Assembly: GCF_002776525.5 (NCBI RefSeq)
Contig: NC_045436.1
Span: 99,819,696 to 99,883,695, forward strand
Origin: Piliocolobus tephrosceles
Taxonomy: Eukaryota; Chordata; Mammalia; Primates; Cercopithecidae
Direction: 5' to 3'
DNA: 64,000 nucleotides
Position numbers and translations under genes: made by a program. Numbering within the stretch: the first letter of the stretch is position 1; the number at the start of each line of letters is the position of its first letter. Shown piece by piece: positions 1 to 11,604 of this stretch. The notes beneath the pieces were generated by a model. The model did no database searches. It was not told the DNA's origin and saw only the letters and a program-made list of their open reading frames with translations.

Positions 1-674
1 GTTTCATTGTTCTTTAGTTGGAATAAATCCCAGACAACTGTATTGAATTTATTCATAATACATGAAAAGACTTAAGAAAATCTCAGTGGGAGTAGGAAGA
101 GAAGGTAGGAAATTGGCATGATAATGAATATGAAACTCTACACAATCATAAGGCAAAGAAGAGGCAAGGTCAAAGTTTTTTTAATTAGAAATTTTATACC
201 TTTGAAAATTAGACTTATTTACTTATAGTATTACATGTGTTTGACCATTAAATGTCTATTTGAGTTCCAAAATGTTAATTTCAAGGATGTTAGCTACCAG
301 GTTTTTCATGATAAGGCTTTCAACATTTTTTTTTAGTTGGGGTCTGAGTATAAGTAGAGCTTCAGGTGGAGTTCTCCTGGTGCAGGTTATGGATAATGGT
401 AGGCATGATCTTGGAGATTTGCACGAAAAGAGATCATACATTAAATGTACCCAGGAAATTTGTTCTTTAATGTTTTATTGTGGATAGGTCACAATGAGTT
501 ATAGTAATGAAAAACAGCCATTTCCTAATTTATCAGTTTTGATCAAACTTGTTATTAATATTAAACTAAAGAATAAGTACAGGGTACCAGTATTTAAAAA
601 GCTTGAAAATCAGAACTCTTTAAATTCTTCAAGGCCTTTTTTCAGATAACTAATGAATAATCAACTGTATTTTC
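1..674. other. Unassigned AT-rich DNA
   Basis: Only short chance open frames are present. I recognise no repeat family, RNA gene or exon. Confidence 0.5.
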
Positions 675-800
675 TATTTATTAAAAAGTATTGAGCATCC
701 AGTATATGTGGGGCACTGTCCTAGACAATAGGGATGTATCCATAAACAATATAGACTGAAACCCCTATCTTGGTGGAACATATAGTTTTGAGAGTAAGTT
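675..800 (-). repeat. L2 LINE 3'-end fragment
   Basis: The + strand reads like the reverse complement of the L2 3' end: a 'tattgagcatccagtat' start, then a 'gggcactgtcctag' core and a later 'cttggtggaacat' segment. These are the diverged counterparts of the familiar L2 terminal consensus. Confidence 0.6.
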
Positions 801-1486
801 AATGAATGCACCTTATAAGTAGACCTTTCATTGTTCCTTATAATATTCATGCTTGAACTGAGGTACAGCAAAATGCAATGACCGCCTTAAGCTTGACAGG
901 CTTAAGTGTATCCACTGCAACTCATATACACAGAAGTTCCATTATTTTTAATAAATGAATTCAGGCTTCTGGAGATGATGGAGGGAGGATCTAATTTTGC
1001 CATTTCAAGGCGTCTCAGTTGCTTGTGATGAATACAGTTAGTCTCTTGTGGCTAAATATTGAGTCAACTTCAACATTTTTACTTTTCTCTTTCACCTGCC
1101 CTTCTTTCAAGGCCTGATTTCAGTGTGGACTGGGTTGACATAATTTTCTGGCTGGGAAAGGATATTTATCCCATACTAGCTCCCAAAGATCTAGTGCAAT
1201 CTGCTCTTGCGGCATCACCCTAGTTTCAGGATGTCCATTTTGAAGAGTCTTTGTCTGATATAACTTGCATTATTTTTTCTGAGTTAATATGGTTCACAGG
1301 GATCACCCTGGGGAAGCTTGGTGATATCACCCAGCTGGTGGTGAACCTTTCTGGATCACTGCTGGTGTTGCTTGATCTTCTAAGACTCAGCTATATTCTC
1401 CAGCTGACCTTGCTATGTGCTGTCAATCTTGTGTCTTCTGAAAAGGGCCCCCTTTTTCTCTAGGGATTTCAGGCCCCGAGTGAAGT

Positions 1487-1520
<34 letters not shown>

Positions 1521-2489
1521 TATGTGTGTGCATGTGTGTGTGCATGCACGCGCGTGCATGTCTATGTATGAGGAGGAGGCACCTGTGTATTCATGGCACC
1601 TCCGTTAGGGATTTTTTGGGTCCAGCTTAGAGGGTATTCTCCTTTCTGCTAAGTGGGAACTGTCCCTGGGTCATCTATTGCATCTTTCCTACTCTGTGGC
1701 TTAGGGTAAAAACCCTGTGCTCCTTGGTTGCAATCTTTGCTTGTTGCTGTTTAAAAAACTTTTGTTATTTTTTTTATTTATAAGATTTTGTTCCTTTTCT
1801 AAAAAGACTGAATTACAAGCTTACTGTTACAATTGTCATCTCTGAAGAAAGTATTAAGTGTTAGCCTCACACAGTAGGTGAAGGACTTTGGGGCAGCAAG
1901 AATTACCAGGAATAAACAATCACCAGATAACATTTCAAAACATTTCTCTCCCTCATGAGAGCTTCAAAAGACATGAGAAAATAAAGTCAATCCTCACCAA
2001 CACTATGGCTAGGAAAAATAATTCTGCTGTTTTAGAAACAACAACTGACTACGTTTTTAAAAGCTGTTGCTTAAGTTACTGGTATCCTGGGATTAAGTTA
2101 GCACGTTTTTATGCACACACCATTTCAAATAAATAACATACTTTTGGCCCGTAATCAAAAACATGAAAATTCGATTTTCAAAGAGATTGAGACTAGCCTG
2201 CACAGCATCTGTAGACTTTGTAAGATACAAACATCAATTTTGCAAAACATGTAAGTCATACCCAAGACTGGTTACTCCAAAGTACAAAGTCTAGTGGTAC
2301 ATTCTTTAACTTTATATGTGATAAATGAAACAACGGATAATGAAAGAGAAGGTAAAACATACTGTAATTATTATTTCAGATATGTAAAAAAATCTCACTA
2401 TCAGGCATTATGGAAATCACTCCAATTAGCAATTAGGCAATTTAACATTTGAGGATGCTGAACCCCCAAGAAGATATGCCCCAGGCCCA
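801..2489. other. Unassigned sequence flanking a (TG)n tract
   Basis: This stretch has no recognisable gene. About 960-1740 is somewhat more GC-rich than its surroundings and could be an old LTR or ERV remnant, but I cannot name a family. Confidence 0.4.
1486..1560. repeat. (TG)n microsatellite
   Basis: A clean TG run of about 30 bases grades into an interrupted TG/CATG/CG-containing tail. The alternating purine-pyrimidine tract is likely length-polymorphic. Confidence 0.95.
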
Positions 2490-2690
2490 ATATTTCCTTC
2501 ACTCTGTGTCTTTCAGGGATCTCTTCATTTGATAATAACTTATGTGACATCTCTTACCTTTCTAATCTCTCCTACTGTGAGCTCTCACGAGAGCAAAGGC
2601 CGTGCTTGTTTGCTCTGAACCCTGCTCTGTCCCCAGAGCCTGGTATAGTACCTGGACTTAGTGAGTGCTCTGTAAACATTTTTGGAATAT
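2490..2690 (+). repeat. L2 LINE 3'-end fragment
   Basis: Sense L2 3' features appear in order: 'gagctctcacgagagcaaag' (the diverged 'gagctccttgagggcag' block), then 'gagcctggtatagtacctgg', then 'gtgctctgtaaac' before the terminus. Confidence 0.65.
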
Positions 2691-4965
2691 TTTAACACCA
2701 AAATAGTCCCACTTACCCTCTTTCCGTAAAGAAAATCAGTTTGTAATAGTTTGTAATGGTCCAGATATTCAAATTTAAAGACTAATGGGAATGTGATCAA
2801 GACTGGGCTTCTTAAATAGATTCTCCTCTCTTCCAAAGGGCTCTAGAAGTCTTCTAGTTATACATATAGAATATCTTCTAGGAAGGGCCTAATTGGATCA
2901 TAGACACAATAGCTTCTGGTATTATTTGACCAATCAGATCATAGTAAACTAGCGTTCTTACAGGACAACATGAAGGATTTTCATCGCCAGTCCTCAGCAT
3001 ATAGGCAGTCACAGAAAAAAGCATTTGTCCTGAAATGGTCAGCTCTTATTTTCTTCCCCATGTCCTTTATAGTAAAATCTGTGTCCTCACTTTGCTAAAT
3101 CTCCAGCAAGTAATTCCTTAATTTGAATCTAAAATGGACTTCCAAGTTGTTGTTGTTTCTCATAACTAGGGCTTTTACTAGCCAGGCAATATTTTTAATT
3201 TGTATTATTTATCTTCAAATTTGTAAATACATGAACAAACTCTGGAAGATTTGATTTAGCAAACATAGGAACAGAATATTAAAACATTTGCAATTTGAGA
3301 TTAAAATATGTAAACGACACAATCTCATGGATTCCTTTGTTATTACTAAGGACAAAAATGAACAAGATGAGGGTGAGAAATTCACTTGATGTTCTGTGTG
3401 TTTGTTTTGCCATATCTCGTTTCCATATGCTTTCTAAATTGTTTCCTCTCCTTCCCTCTTGCTCATGCCCTCCAAATCAGTCTGTCCCAAATTTCTGAGG
3501 CAATAAGTCCTAAAGTAAAGAGCTGAATATCAAAAATGAAAAAACGATGGCCTGTTGTAGAATACCATTCTCACCACAAATGATAGTTTTTGATTCCTAT
3601 CCTAACTTTGTACAGCAACGGAACCCAACCCAGTCAGACATTAGTTCCATGCCAATGATGGATTTTATTTTGGCTCTTAAACATATTTATCTAACCTAAA
3701 ACTCAACCATTGTTTAAATTAGAATGTGCAGCAAGTAATATGTAATTTGGAACAAATAACTTTATTTTCTTCCTATTTTCAGGGAATAAAAGAGGAAGTG
3801 AGGGTAGAAAAATAATACTTTTTGCTTACACATGGAGGAGTGGGAGTGGGATGGGGTAGGAAAAAACCCAGACAGTTCTTTTATATTGCTTTAAATGTTG
3901 AGTAAAACCTGTGCACTACTGAACCACAAAATAAAGAACCCATGAATAACATTAATTTGCTCTTTGCTAAACATTGAAAGATATTACAAATATATTTTCA
4001 AAACTAGCCCTTTTCTTTTGGAATTTTCTAACTAGTTGATAAAACAATAATAGAAGACATGTAAAAGAAATTACAGTGAGAAAATCAGGGTACGTTTACA
4101 TGATACTGCAGGAAAAAAACTAGTTATATCTGAGAGCTAGCTATTGCCAAAACAATGCTAACTAACAAAATATCTGTGACATACAATAATATGCACCCAT
4201 TTCTCACTCAAATGTCTGCAAAGCATTTGGGGGTCTGCTAATTCTAGGTCAGGCATGGCTGGGTTTGATTTGGTTAGTTTCATGTCTGCCCCACTTTCTC
4301 ATTGATGTAGAGCCAGTAGGTTATACAGGGGAGGTTCTTCTAGACAACGGCAGAAGTGTAACAGGATAAACCCAAGCACTCCATCATATTTCAAGCCCCT
4401 GGCCAAAGTAGAGAAAAAGTATAGAGAAATACACTCTGCCCATCATAAAGCTATATCAAGTATATGGCAGTATAGTCTATAAGAAAATAAAGAATTGAGG
4501 CTAATAGTTCACTCTATGCATATAAATTATAGTGCATAAATTAATTATAATCTAAAGTGAATAATATTTTTAGTTTAAAATATGATGGATTCTATTTAGG
4601 AAAGCAATTTATTTCAGTATTATGAAATGCCATTATAAAATGACAGCCATAAATGTGATTATTGTATATCAAATGTCAAGGACATTGTAAATTCTTTCTG
4701 AAAAAAAAAATGAACTTATGAAGGGTGAATAAAAGCTGTTAAACTGCATGTTGTTTCATTTTTCTTTATTAGAAAGCCAATGTTAAAAGACATTCTTTGG
4801 TTGATGTTGGATTCATTCTTAAACAGATGGATCACACCATCGCATGAACAAACCAAACAAGACCTGTAGTCAATATGCATACCTAACTTAATTTATATTT
4901 TGTTGATTTAATGGATGATTCATGTATTTTCATCTAAGTTGATTTTGGCTTTTTTTATATTAAAG
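2691..4965. other. Unassigned AT-rich DNA
   Basis: There is no convincing coding potential and I cannot name a repeat here. The segment around 4210-4330 resembles an old repeat but is unassigned. Confidence 0.4.
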
Positions 4966-4976
4966 CATATGTAATC

Positions 4977-5303
4977 TTTTATTTTCTTTTCCTTTCTTTT
5001 TTTTTTTTTTTTTTTTTTTTTTTTGAGATGGAGTCCTGCTCTGTCACCCAGGCTAGAGTGTAGTGGCACAATCTCGGCTCACTGCAATCTCTGCCTCCCA
5101 GGTTCAAGAGATTCTCCTGCCTCAGCCTCCTGAGTATTTGGGATTACAGGCATGCCCCACCACATCCAGCTAATTTTTGTATTTTTAGTAGAGACAGGGT
5201 TTAACCATGTTGGTCAGGATGGTCTCGATCTCCTGACCTCATGATCTGCCTGCCTTGGCCTCCCAAAGTGCTGGGATTACAGGCATGAGCCACCATGCCT
5301 AGC
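4977..5303 (-). mobile_element. Full-length Alu, minus strand
   Basis: A T-rich tail comes first, followed by the right arm, the middle A-rich linker (as 'tttttgtatttttag') and the left arm ending near 'gccaccatgcctagc'. An 11-bp perfect TSD, 'catatgtaatc', flanks it at 4966-4976 and 5304-5314. The tail has decayed into mixed T/C sequence beside the left TSD. It looks like an AluS-type dimer, which I infer from overall match only. Confidence 0.95.
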
Positions 5304-5465
5304 CATATGTAATCATTTTTACAGCATTTTGCTTTTTTGCTCGTGCTGTCTTTATCTTCATATTTCTTCTCTTTCCACCCTTTCTTCTCCTTCCTCTTTC
5401 TCCTTTTTCTTCTTCTTGTTATGTCATCAGTATTTTATAGATGAGGAAACTGGATCTTAAAGTGG

Positions 5466-5825
5466 TGATATGGTTTGGCTGTGTCCCTACCCAAATCTCT
5501 TGAATTGTAGCTCCCACAATTCCCATGTGTTGTGGGAGGGACTGGGTAGGAGGTAATTGAATCATGGGGGGGCAGGTTTTTCCCATGCTGTTCTCATGAA
5601 TAAGTCTCACAAGATCCGATGATGTTATAAATGGAAGCTTCCCCGCACAAGTTTTCTCTTTGCCTCCCACCATGTAAGATGTCCCTTTGCTCTTCCTTCA
5701 TCTTCTGCCATGATTGTGAGGTCTCCCCAGCCATGTGGAACTGTGAACCAATTTAACCTCTTTCCTTTATAAGTTACCCTGTCTTGGGTATGTCTTTATT
5801 AGCAGTGTGAGAACAGACTAATACA
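5466..5825 (+). mobile_element. Solo MaLR LTR (THE1/MST type)
   Basis: The 360-bp LTR starts 'tgatatggtttggctgtgtc' and ends 'gaacagactaataca', the canonical termini of THE1/MST LTRs. A perfect 5-bp TSD, AGTGG, lies at 5461-5465 and 5826-5830, so this is a solo LTR left by LTR-LTR recombination. Confidence 0.95.
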
Positions 5826-5982
5826 AGTGGTTACATTACTTGCCTGAAGTGATGCATGTACTAAGTACCTAGACCAATCTTGAAAAATTTGTGACTTCTA
5901 ATGCTTAATCCTCTAATGTTGAACTTGAGTGTAATTTAACTTTATAGCTATTTGATTTCATACTTAGAATGCTTACCTAGTA

Positions 5983-6090
5983 CAGTGGTTGTCAAATGAT
6001 CATTTGGGGTAACCTGCTAACAGTATACATTTCTTGGCTCCATGCCCTGTCATTGTGATTCTCAGTAGATTTATGGTTGTGCTGGCAAGT
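5983..6090 (+). repeat. Possible MER5-like hAT fragment
   Basis: It starts 'cagtggttgtcaaa', like the MER5 terminal 'cagtggttctcaa', and continues with a diverged 'ccatgccctgtcattgtgat' block resembling the MER5 interior. Heavy divergence keeps this tentative. Confidence 0.4.
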
Positions 6091-6569
6091 CTCTATTTCT
6101 CTTTAAATCCATTTAATACTGTACATTATATGCTATTATATTTTTTCCTCAGCACCTGTTCATTGTTATTCATATTAGATACATACATGTGTGCACACAC
6201 AAATACATAGGAACACTATTTCTTCTATTTTTAGTCTTTAGTTGACGTATATGTTAATTACAATTTTCCCTTAAGAATGCAAGATTCGTAGGGTCCTTTT
6301 ATTGACTTCTTTCACTCTCGATTACCAGCACTTTGATTAATGATCATACATGTTTGATGCTCAATAAAATATGTTGAAGTAATAAATAAACATTATGTTG
6401 ACTTTCTAATCCTTCTTTCTTCTGTTAATTTTATGGATCATTGATGATTTTGCTATTATAGTATGTTATATATTATTAAGGTTATTTTTATTTCAGCTAA
6501 GAATCCTAGGTTACTGTTACCCTAAGGTTAATCCTAGGTTAAATATACAGGATTTTGACTTTAACGATC
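6091..6569. other. Unassigned AT-rich DNA
   Basis: I see no gene or clear repeat. The sequence contains a short imperfect repeat, 'atcctaggtta', near 6504-6542. Confidence 0.4.
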
Positions 6570-6665
6570 TATATTCTAGAATTACCTAGTCAGCTACTGG
6601 ACAGATAGAAATTTAAGGCAAGTATCTTATACTCGCTGAGCTTCAATGTCCTCATCTAAAAATAT
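6570..6665 (+). repeat. Possible MIR SINE fragment
   Basis: The pattern 'gcaagtatcttatactcgct' followed by 'gagcttcaatgtcctcatct' resembles the MIR segment for 'gcaagttacttaacctctct...cagtttcctcatct'. Confidence 0.5.
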
Positions 6666-6671
6666 AAATGA

Positions 6672-7495
6672 ATAAATTCCTAGAAACAAAAAAGAGGACT
6701 GAATCATGAAGAAATCAGAAAATCTAAACAGACAATGATAAGCATATTGAATCAGTAATCAAAAGTCTCCCAGCAAAGAAAATCCCAGGATCTGATGACT
6801 TCACTGGTGAATTATACCAAACATTTAAAGAATAATTAACAGTAATTTTTGTCAAACCCTTCCAAAACATTGATGAGGAGGGAACATTTCTAAAATCATT
6901 TTATGAAGTCAGCACTACCCTGATACCAAAGCAAGACAAGGACAAGAGAAAAAAAATATAGAGAGCAATATGCCAGGTGAGCCTAGATGCAAAAATCCTC
7001 AACAAAATACCAGCAAAGTAAATTCAGTAGCACATTTAAAGGATCATGCGCCATAATCAAGTGGGATTTATCTTTGCAATGCAAAGATGGTTCAAAATAT
7101 GCAAATCACTAAGTATAATACACCACATTAACAAAATGAAGGACAGAAAAAGTATAATCTTCTTAATAGATGCAGGAAAAACATTGGACAAAATCCAACA
7201 CCCTTTCATAATAAAAACTCTCAACATTATTAGGTCTAGAAAGAATGTACCTTAACATAATAAAGACAATGTATGGCACACTCACAATAAACATTATACT
7301 TAACAGTGAGTATCTGAAACTTTTTCCTCTTAGATCAGGAATAATACAAGAATGCCCATTCTTGCCATTTCTGGCAAGTATTTGCACAGTACTGCAAGTC
7401 CAACAAGAAAAATAAATGAAAAGATTCCAAATAGGAAAGGAAGAAGTGAAATCATCTCTGTTTGCAGATGACATGATTTTGTACATAGAAAATCC
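6672..7495 (+). mobile_element. Old L1M LINE-1, part 1 (ORF2 reverse transcriptase region)
   Basis: This is diverged L1 ORF2 in sense orientation. Broken frames still encode the RT block 'NQVGF..AMQRWFKI', a motif A region like 'FLIDAGKTLDKIQHPF', and 'SLFADDMILYIENP' at about 7457-7495. The element has many stops and frameshifts. It is interrupted immediately after the FADD motif by a younger L1 and resumes at 13651. The 5' end near 6672 falls inside ORF2, so it is 5'-truncated. Confidence 0.9.
7484..7495. repeat. Left target-site duplication of the L1PA insertion
   Basis: The 12-bp 'catagaaaatcc' is repeated exactly at 13639-13650. Joining the two sides restores a continuous old-L1 sequence, which shows the boundaries of the younger insertion. 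Confidence 0.95.
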
Positions 7496-7504
7496 TTTTT
7501 TTTT
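7496..7504 (-). other. Terminal poly(A) tail of the transduced L1 transcript
   Basis: Nine Ts on the + strand (A9 on the element strand) directly abut the left TSD. On the element strand a GATAAA lies about 15 nt upstream of this tail. It is a possible variant poly(A) signal, and no canonical AATAAA is visible. Confidence 0.8.
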
Positions 7505-7698
7505 ATATATATGCTTAGTTTATCATCAAAATGTACACGTATTTTATAGCCAAAAGCTGCGTAATAGCTGTTAAGAAAACACAAGTTAACTTCAACATGA
7601 TCCCTAAGAAATTTCCAATATGAGTTCAATAATGCACTGATTTTCCCCGATATAGCTGACTAATATTATCATCAGCTAATTTTCCAGTGTTAACATTT
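7505..7698 (-). other. 3'-transduced flanking DNA of the L1 source locus
   Basis: About 194 bp of non-L1 sequence lies between the L1's own poly(A) (T14 at 7699-7712) and a second poly(A) beside the TSD. The old L1 host reads straight from 7495 to 13651, so this segment is not host sequence and must have come with the insertion. That is the structure of transcription running past the weak L1 polyadenylation site. It should match DNA just downstream of the progenitor L1 elsewhere in the genome. Confidence 0.88.
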
Positions 7699-7929
7699 TT
7701 TTTTTTTTTTATACTTTAAGTTCTAGGGTACATGTGCATAACGTGCAGGTTTGTTACATATGTATACATGTGCCATGTTGGTGTGCTGCACCCATCAACT
7801 CGTCAGCACCCATCAATTCATCATTTATATCAGGTATAACTCCCCAATGCAATCCCTCCCCCTCCCCCCTCCCCATGATAGGCCCCATTGTGTGATGTTC
7901 CCCTTCCCGAGTCCAAGTGAGCTCATTGT
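7699..7929 (-). other. L1PA 3' UTR and first poly(A)
   Basis: The segment contains the familiar antisense L1 end 'atactttaagttctagggta' and a pyrimidine-rich (element G-rich) 'ccctccccctccccc' run at about 7854-7872. A short internal duplication, 'gcacccatcaa', occurs at about 7788 and 7805. Confidence 0.9.
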
Positions 7930-10900
7930 TCAGTTCCCACCTATGAGTGAGAACATGCGGTGTTTGGTTTTCTCTTCTTGTGATAGTTTGCTAAGAATGA
8001 TGGTTTCCAGCTGCATCCATGTCCCTACAAAGGACGCAAAGTCATCCTTTTTTATGGCTGCATAGTACTCCATGGTGTATATGTGCCACATTTTCTTAAT
8101 CCAGTCTGTCACTGATGGACATTTGGGTTGATTCCAAGTCTTTGCTATTGTGAATAGTGCCGCAATAAACATACGTGTGCATGTGTCTTTGTAGTAGCAT
8201 AATTTATAATCCTTTGGGTATATACCCAGTAGTGGGATGGCTGGGTCATATGGTACATCTAGTTCTAGATCCTTGAGGAATCACCATACTGTTTTCCATA
8301 ATGGTTGAACTAGTTTACAATCCCACCAACAGTGTAAAAGTGTTCCTATTTCTCCACATCCTCTCCAACACCTGTTGGTTCCTGATTTTTTAATGATTGC
8401 CATTCTAACTGGTGTGAGATGGTATCTCATTGTGGTTTTGATTTGCATTTCTCTGATGGCGAGTGATGATGAGCATTTTTTCATGTGTCTGTTGGCTGTA
8501 TGAATGTCTTCTTTTGAGAAATGTCTGTTCATATCCTTTCCCCACTTTTGGATGGGGTTGTTTGTTTTTTTCTTGTATATTTGTTTGAGTTCTTTGTAGA
8601 TTCTGGAAATTAGCCCTTTGTCAGATGAGTAGATTGCAAAAATTTTCTCCCACTCTGTAGGTTGCCTGTTCACTCTGATGGTAGTTTCTTTTGCTGTGCA
8701 GAAGCTCTTGAGTTTAATTAGATCCCATTTGTCAATTTTGGCTTTTGCTGCCGTTGCTTTTGGTGTTTTAGACATGAAGTCCTTGCCCATGCCTATGTCC
8801 TGAATGGTACTACCTAGATTTTCTTCTAGGGTTTTTATGGTATTAGGTCTAACATTTAAGTCTCTAATCCATCTTGAATTAATCTTCGTATAAGGAGTAA
8901 GGAAAGGATCCAGTTTCAGCTTTCTACTTATGGCTAGCCAATTTTCCCAGCACCATTTATTAAATAGGGAATCCTTTCCCCATTTCTTGTTTTTCTCAGG
9001 TTTGTCAAATATCAGATGGTTGTAGATGTGTGGCATTATTTCTGAAGGCTCCGTTCTGTTCCATTGGTCTATATCTCTGTTTTGGTACCAGTACCATGCT
9101 GTTTTGGTTACTGTAGCCTTGTAGTATAGTTTGAAGTCAGGTAGCGTGACGCCTCCGGCTTTGTCCTTTTGACTTAGGATTGTCCTGGCAATGCGGCCTC
9201 TTTTGTGGTTCCATATGAACTTTAAAGCAGTTTTTTCCAATTCGGTGAAGAAACTCATTGGTAGCTTGATGGGGATGGCATTGAATCTATAAATAACCTT
9301 GGGCAGTATGGCCATTTTCACGATATTGATTCTTCCTATCCATGAGCATGGTATGTTCTTCCATTTGTTTGTGTCCTCTTTGATTTCACTGAGCAGTGGT
9401 TTGTAGTTCTCCTTGAAGAGGTCCTTTACATCCCTTGTAAGTTGGATTCCTAGGTATTTTATTCTCTTTGAAGCAATTGTGAATGGAAGTTCATTCCTGA
9501 TTTGGCTCTCTGCTTGTCTGTTACTGGTGTATAAGAATGCTTGTGATTTTTGCACATTAATTTTGTATCCTGAGACTTTGCTGAAGTTGCTTATCAGCTT
9601 AAGAAGATTTTGGGCTGAGACGATGGGGTTTTCTAAATACACAATCATGTCATCTGCAAACAGGGACAATTTGACTTCNNNNNNNNNNTTGAGCGTTTTT
9701 AGCATGAAGGGCTGTTGAATTTTGTCAAAAGCCTTTTCTGCATCTATTGAGATAATCATGTGGTTCTTGTCTTTGGTTCTGTTGATATGCTGGATTACGT
9801 TGATTGATTTGCGAATGTTGAACCAGCCTTGCATCCCAGGGATGAAGCCCACTTGATCATGGTGGATAAGCTTTTTGATGTGCTGCTGAATCCGGTTTGC
9901 CAGTATTTTATTGAGGATTTTTGCATCGATGTTCATCAGGGAGATTGGTCTAAAATTCTCTTTTTTTGTTGTGTCTCTGCCAGGCTTTGGTATCAGGATG
10001 ATGTTGGCCTCATAAAATGAGTTAGGGAGGATTCCCTCTTTTTCTATTGATTGGAATAGTTTCAGAAGGAGTGGTACCAGCTCCTCCTTGTACCTCTGGT
10101 AGAATTCAGCTGTGAATCCATCTGGTCCTGGGATTTTTATGGTGGGTAGGCTATTAATTGTTGCCTCAATTTCAGAGGCTGCTATTGGTCTATTCAGGGA
10201 TTCAACTTCTTCCTGGTTTAGTCTTGGAAGAGTGTACGTGTCCAGGAAATTATCCATTTCTTCTAGATTTTCTAGTTGATTTGCGTAGAGGTGTTTATAG
10301 TATTCTCTGATGGTAGTTTGTATTTCTGTGGGGTCGGTGGTGATATCCCCTTTATCATTTTTTATTGCGTCTATTTGATTCCTCTCTCTGTTCTTCTTTA
10401 TTAGCCTTGCTAGTGGTCTGTCAATTTTGTTGATCTTTTCAAAACACCAACTCCTGGATTCATTGATTTTTTGGAGGGTTTTTTGTGTCTCTATCTCCTT
10501 CAGTTCTGCTCTGATCTTAGTTATTTCTTGCCTTCTGCTAGCTTTTGAATGTGTTTGCTCTTGCCTCTCTAGTTCTTTTAATTGTGATGTTAGAGTGTCA
10601 ATTTTAGATCTTTCCTGCTTTCTCTTGTGGGCACTTAGTGCTCTAAATTTCCCTCTACACACTGCTTTAAATGTGTCCCAGAGATTCTGGTATGTTGTAT
10701 CTTTGTTCTCATTGGTTTCAAAGGACATCTTTATTTCTGCTTTCATTTTGTTATGTACCCAGTAGTCATTCAGGAGCAGGTTGTTCAGTTTCCATATAGT
10801 TGAGCGGTTTTGATTGAGTTTCTTAGTCCTGAGTTCTAGTTTGATTGCACTGTGGTCAGAGAGACAGTTTGTTATAATTTCTGTTCTTTTACATTTGCTG

Positions 10901-11541
10901 AGGAGTGCTTTACTTCCAAATATGTGGTCAATTTTGGAATAAGTGTGATGTGGTGCTGAGAAGAATGTATATTCTGTTGACTTGGGGTGGAGAGTTCTAT
11001 AGATGTCTATTAGGTCCGCTTGGTGCAGAGCTGAGTTCAATTCCTGGATATCCTTGTTAACTTTCTGTCTCGTTGATCTGTCTAATGTTGACGGTGGAGT
11101 GTTGAAGTCTCCCATGATTATTGTATGGGAGTCTAAGTCTCTTTGTAAGTCTCTAAGGACTTGCTTTATGAAACTGGGTGCTCCTGTATTGGGTGCATAT
11201 ATATTTAGGATAGTTAGCTCTTCCTGTTGAATTGATCCCTTTAGCATTATGTAATGGCCTTCTTTGTCTCTTTTGATCTTTGATGGTTTAAAGTCTGTTT
11301 TATCAGAGACTAGGATTGCAACCCCTGCTTTTTTTTGTTCTCCATTTGCTTGGTAGATCTTCCTCCATCCCTTTATTTTGAGCCTATGTATGTCTCTGCA
11401 TGTGAGATGGGTCTCCTGAAGACAGCAGACTGATGGGTCTTGACTCTTTATCCAGTTTGCCAGTCTGTGTCTTTTAATTGGAGCATTTAGTCCATTTACA
11501 TTTAAGGTTAATATTGTTATGTGTGAACTTGATCCTGCCAT
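7930..11541 (-). pseudogene. L1 ORF2 (endonuclease/reverse transcriptase), one nonsense codon plus assembly gap
   Basis: The frame encodes the L1 replicase used for nicking target DNA and copying L1 RNA. Visible in order are the N-terminal endonuclease with QETHL (about 42-46), GDFNTP (about 144-149) and SDHSAIKLE (about 229-237), then RT motif A (SIDAEKAFDKIQ) and FADDMIVY. The Cys-rich motif CWRGC...HCWWDC follows. The first frame runs 1,086 residues and stops at a TGA at 8281-8283, where L1s normally have Arg (CGA to TGA, a CpG-decay change). The same frame then continues open for 116 codons to the normal stop at 7930. An N run removes the RT block around motif B. Total length compared with the usual 1,275 codons implies about 216 bp beyond the ten Ns are missing, an exact multiple of three. 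It is unlikely to make active protein. Confidence 0.93.
9679..9688. other. Assembly gap (10 Ns) inside L1 ORF2
   Basis: Protein sequence jumps from the 'FMLKTL' block to 'EVKLSLFADD', which normally lie about 75 residues apart. The Ns are therefore a fixed-size placeholder for roughly 226 bp, not a true 10-base gap. Confidence 0.9.
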
Positions 11542-11604
11542 TATGATATTGACTGGTTATTTTGCTCATTAGTTGATGCAGTTTCTTCCTAGGCTCGATG
11601 GTCT

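Noticed and set aside
7496..7698. Reading this segment as part of the older L1M
   Set aside because: The old L1 sequence continues directly across the TSDs, so nothing between 7496 and 13638 belongs to it.
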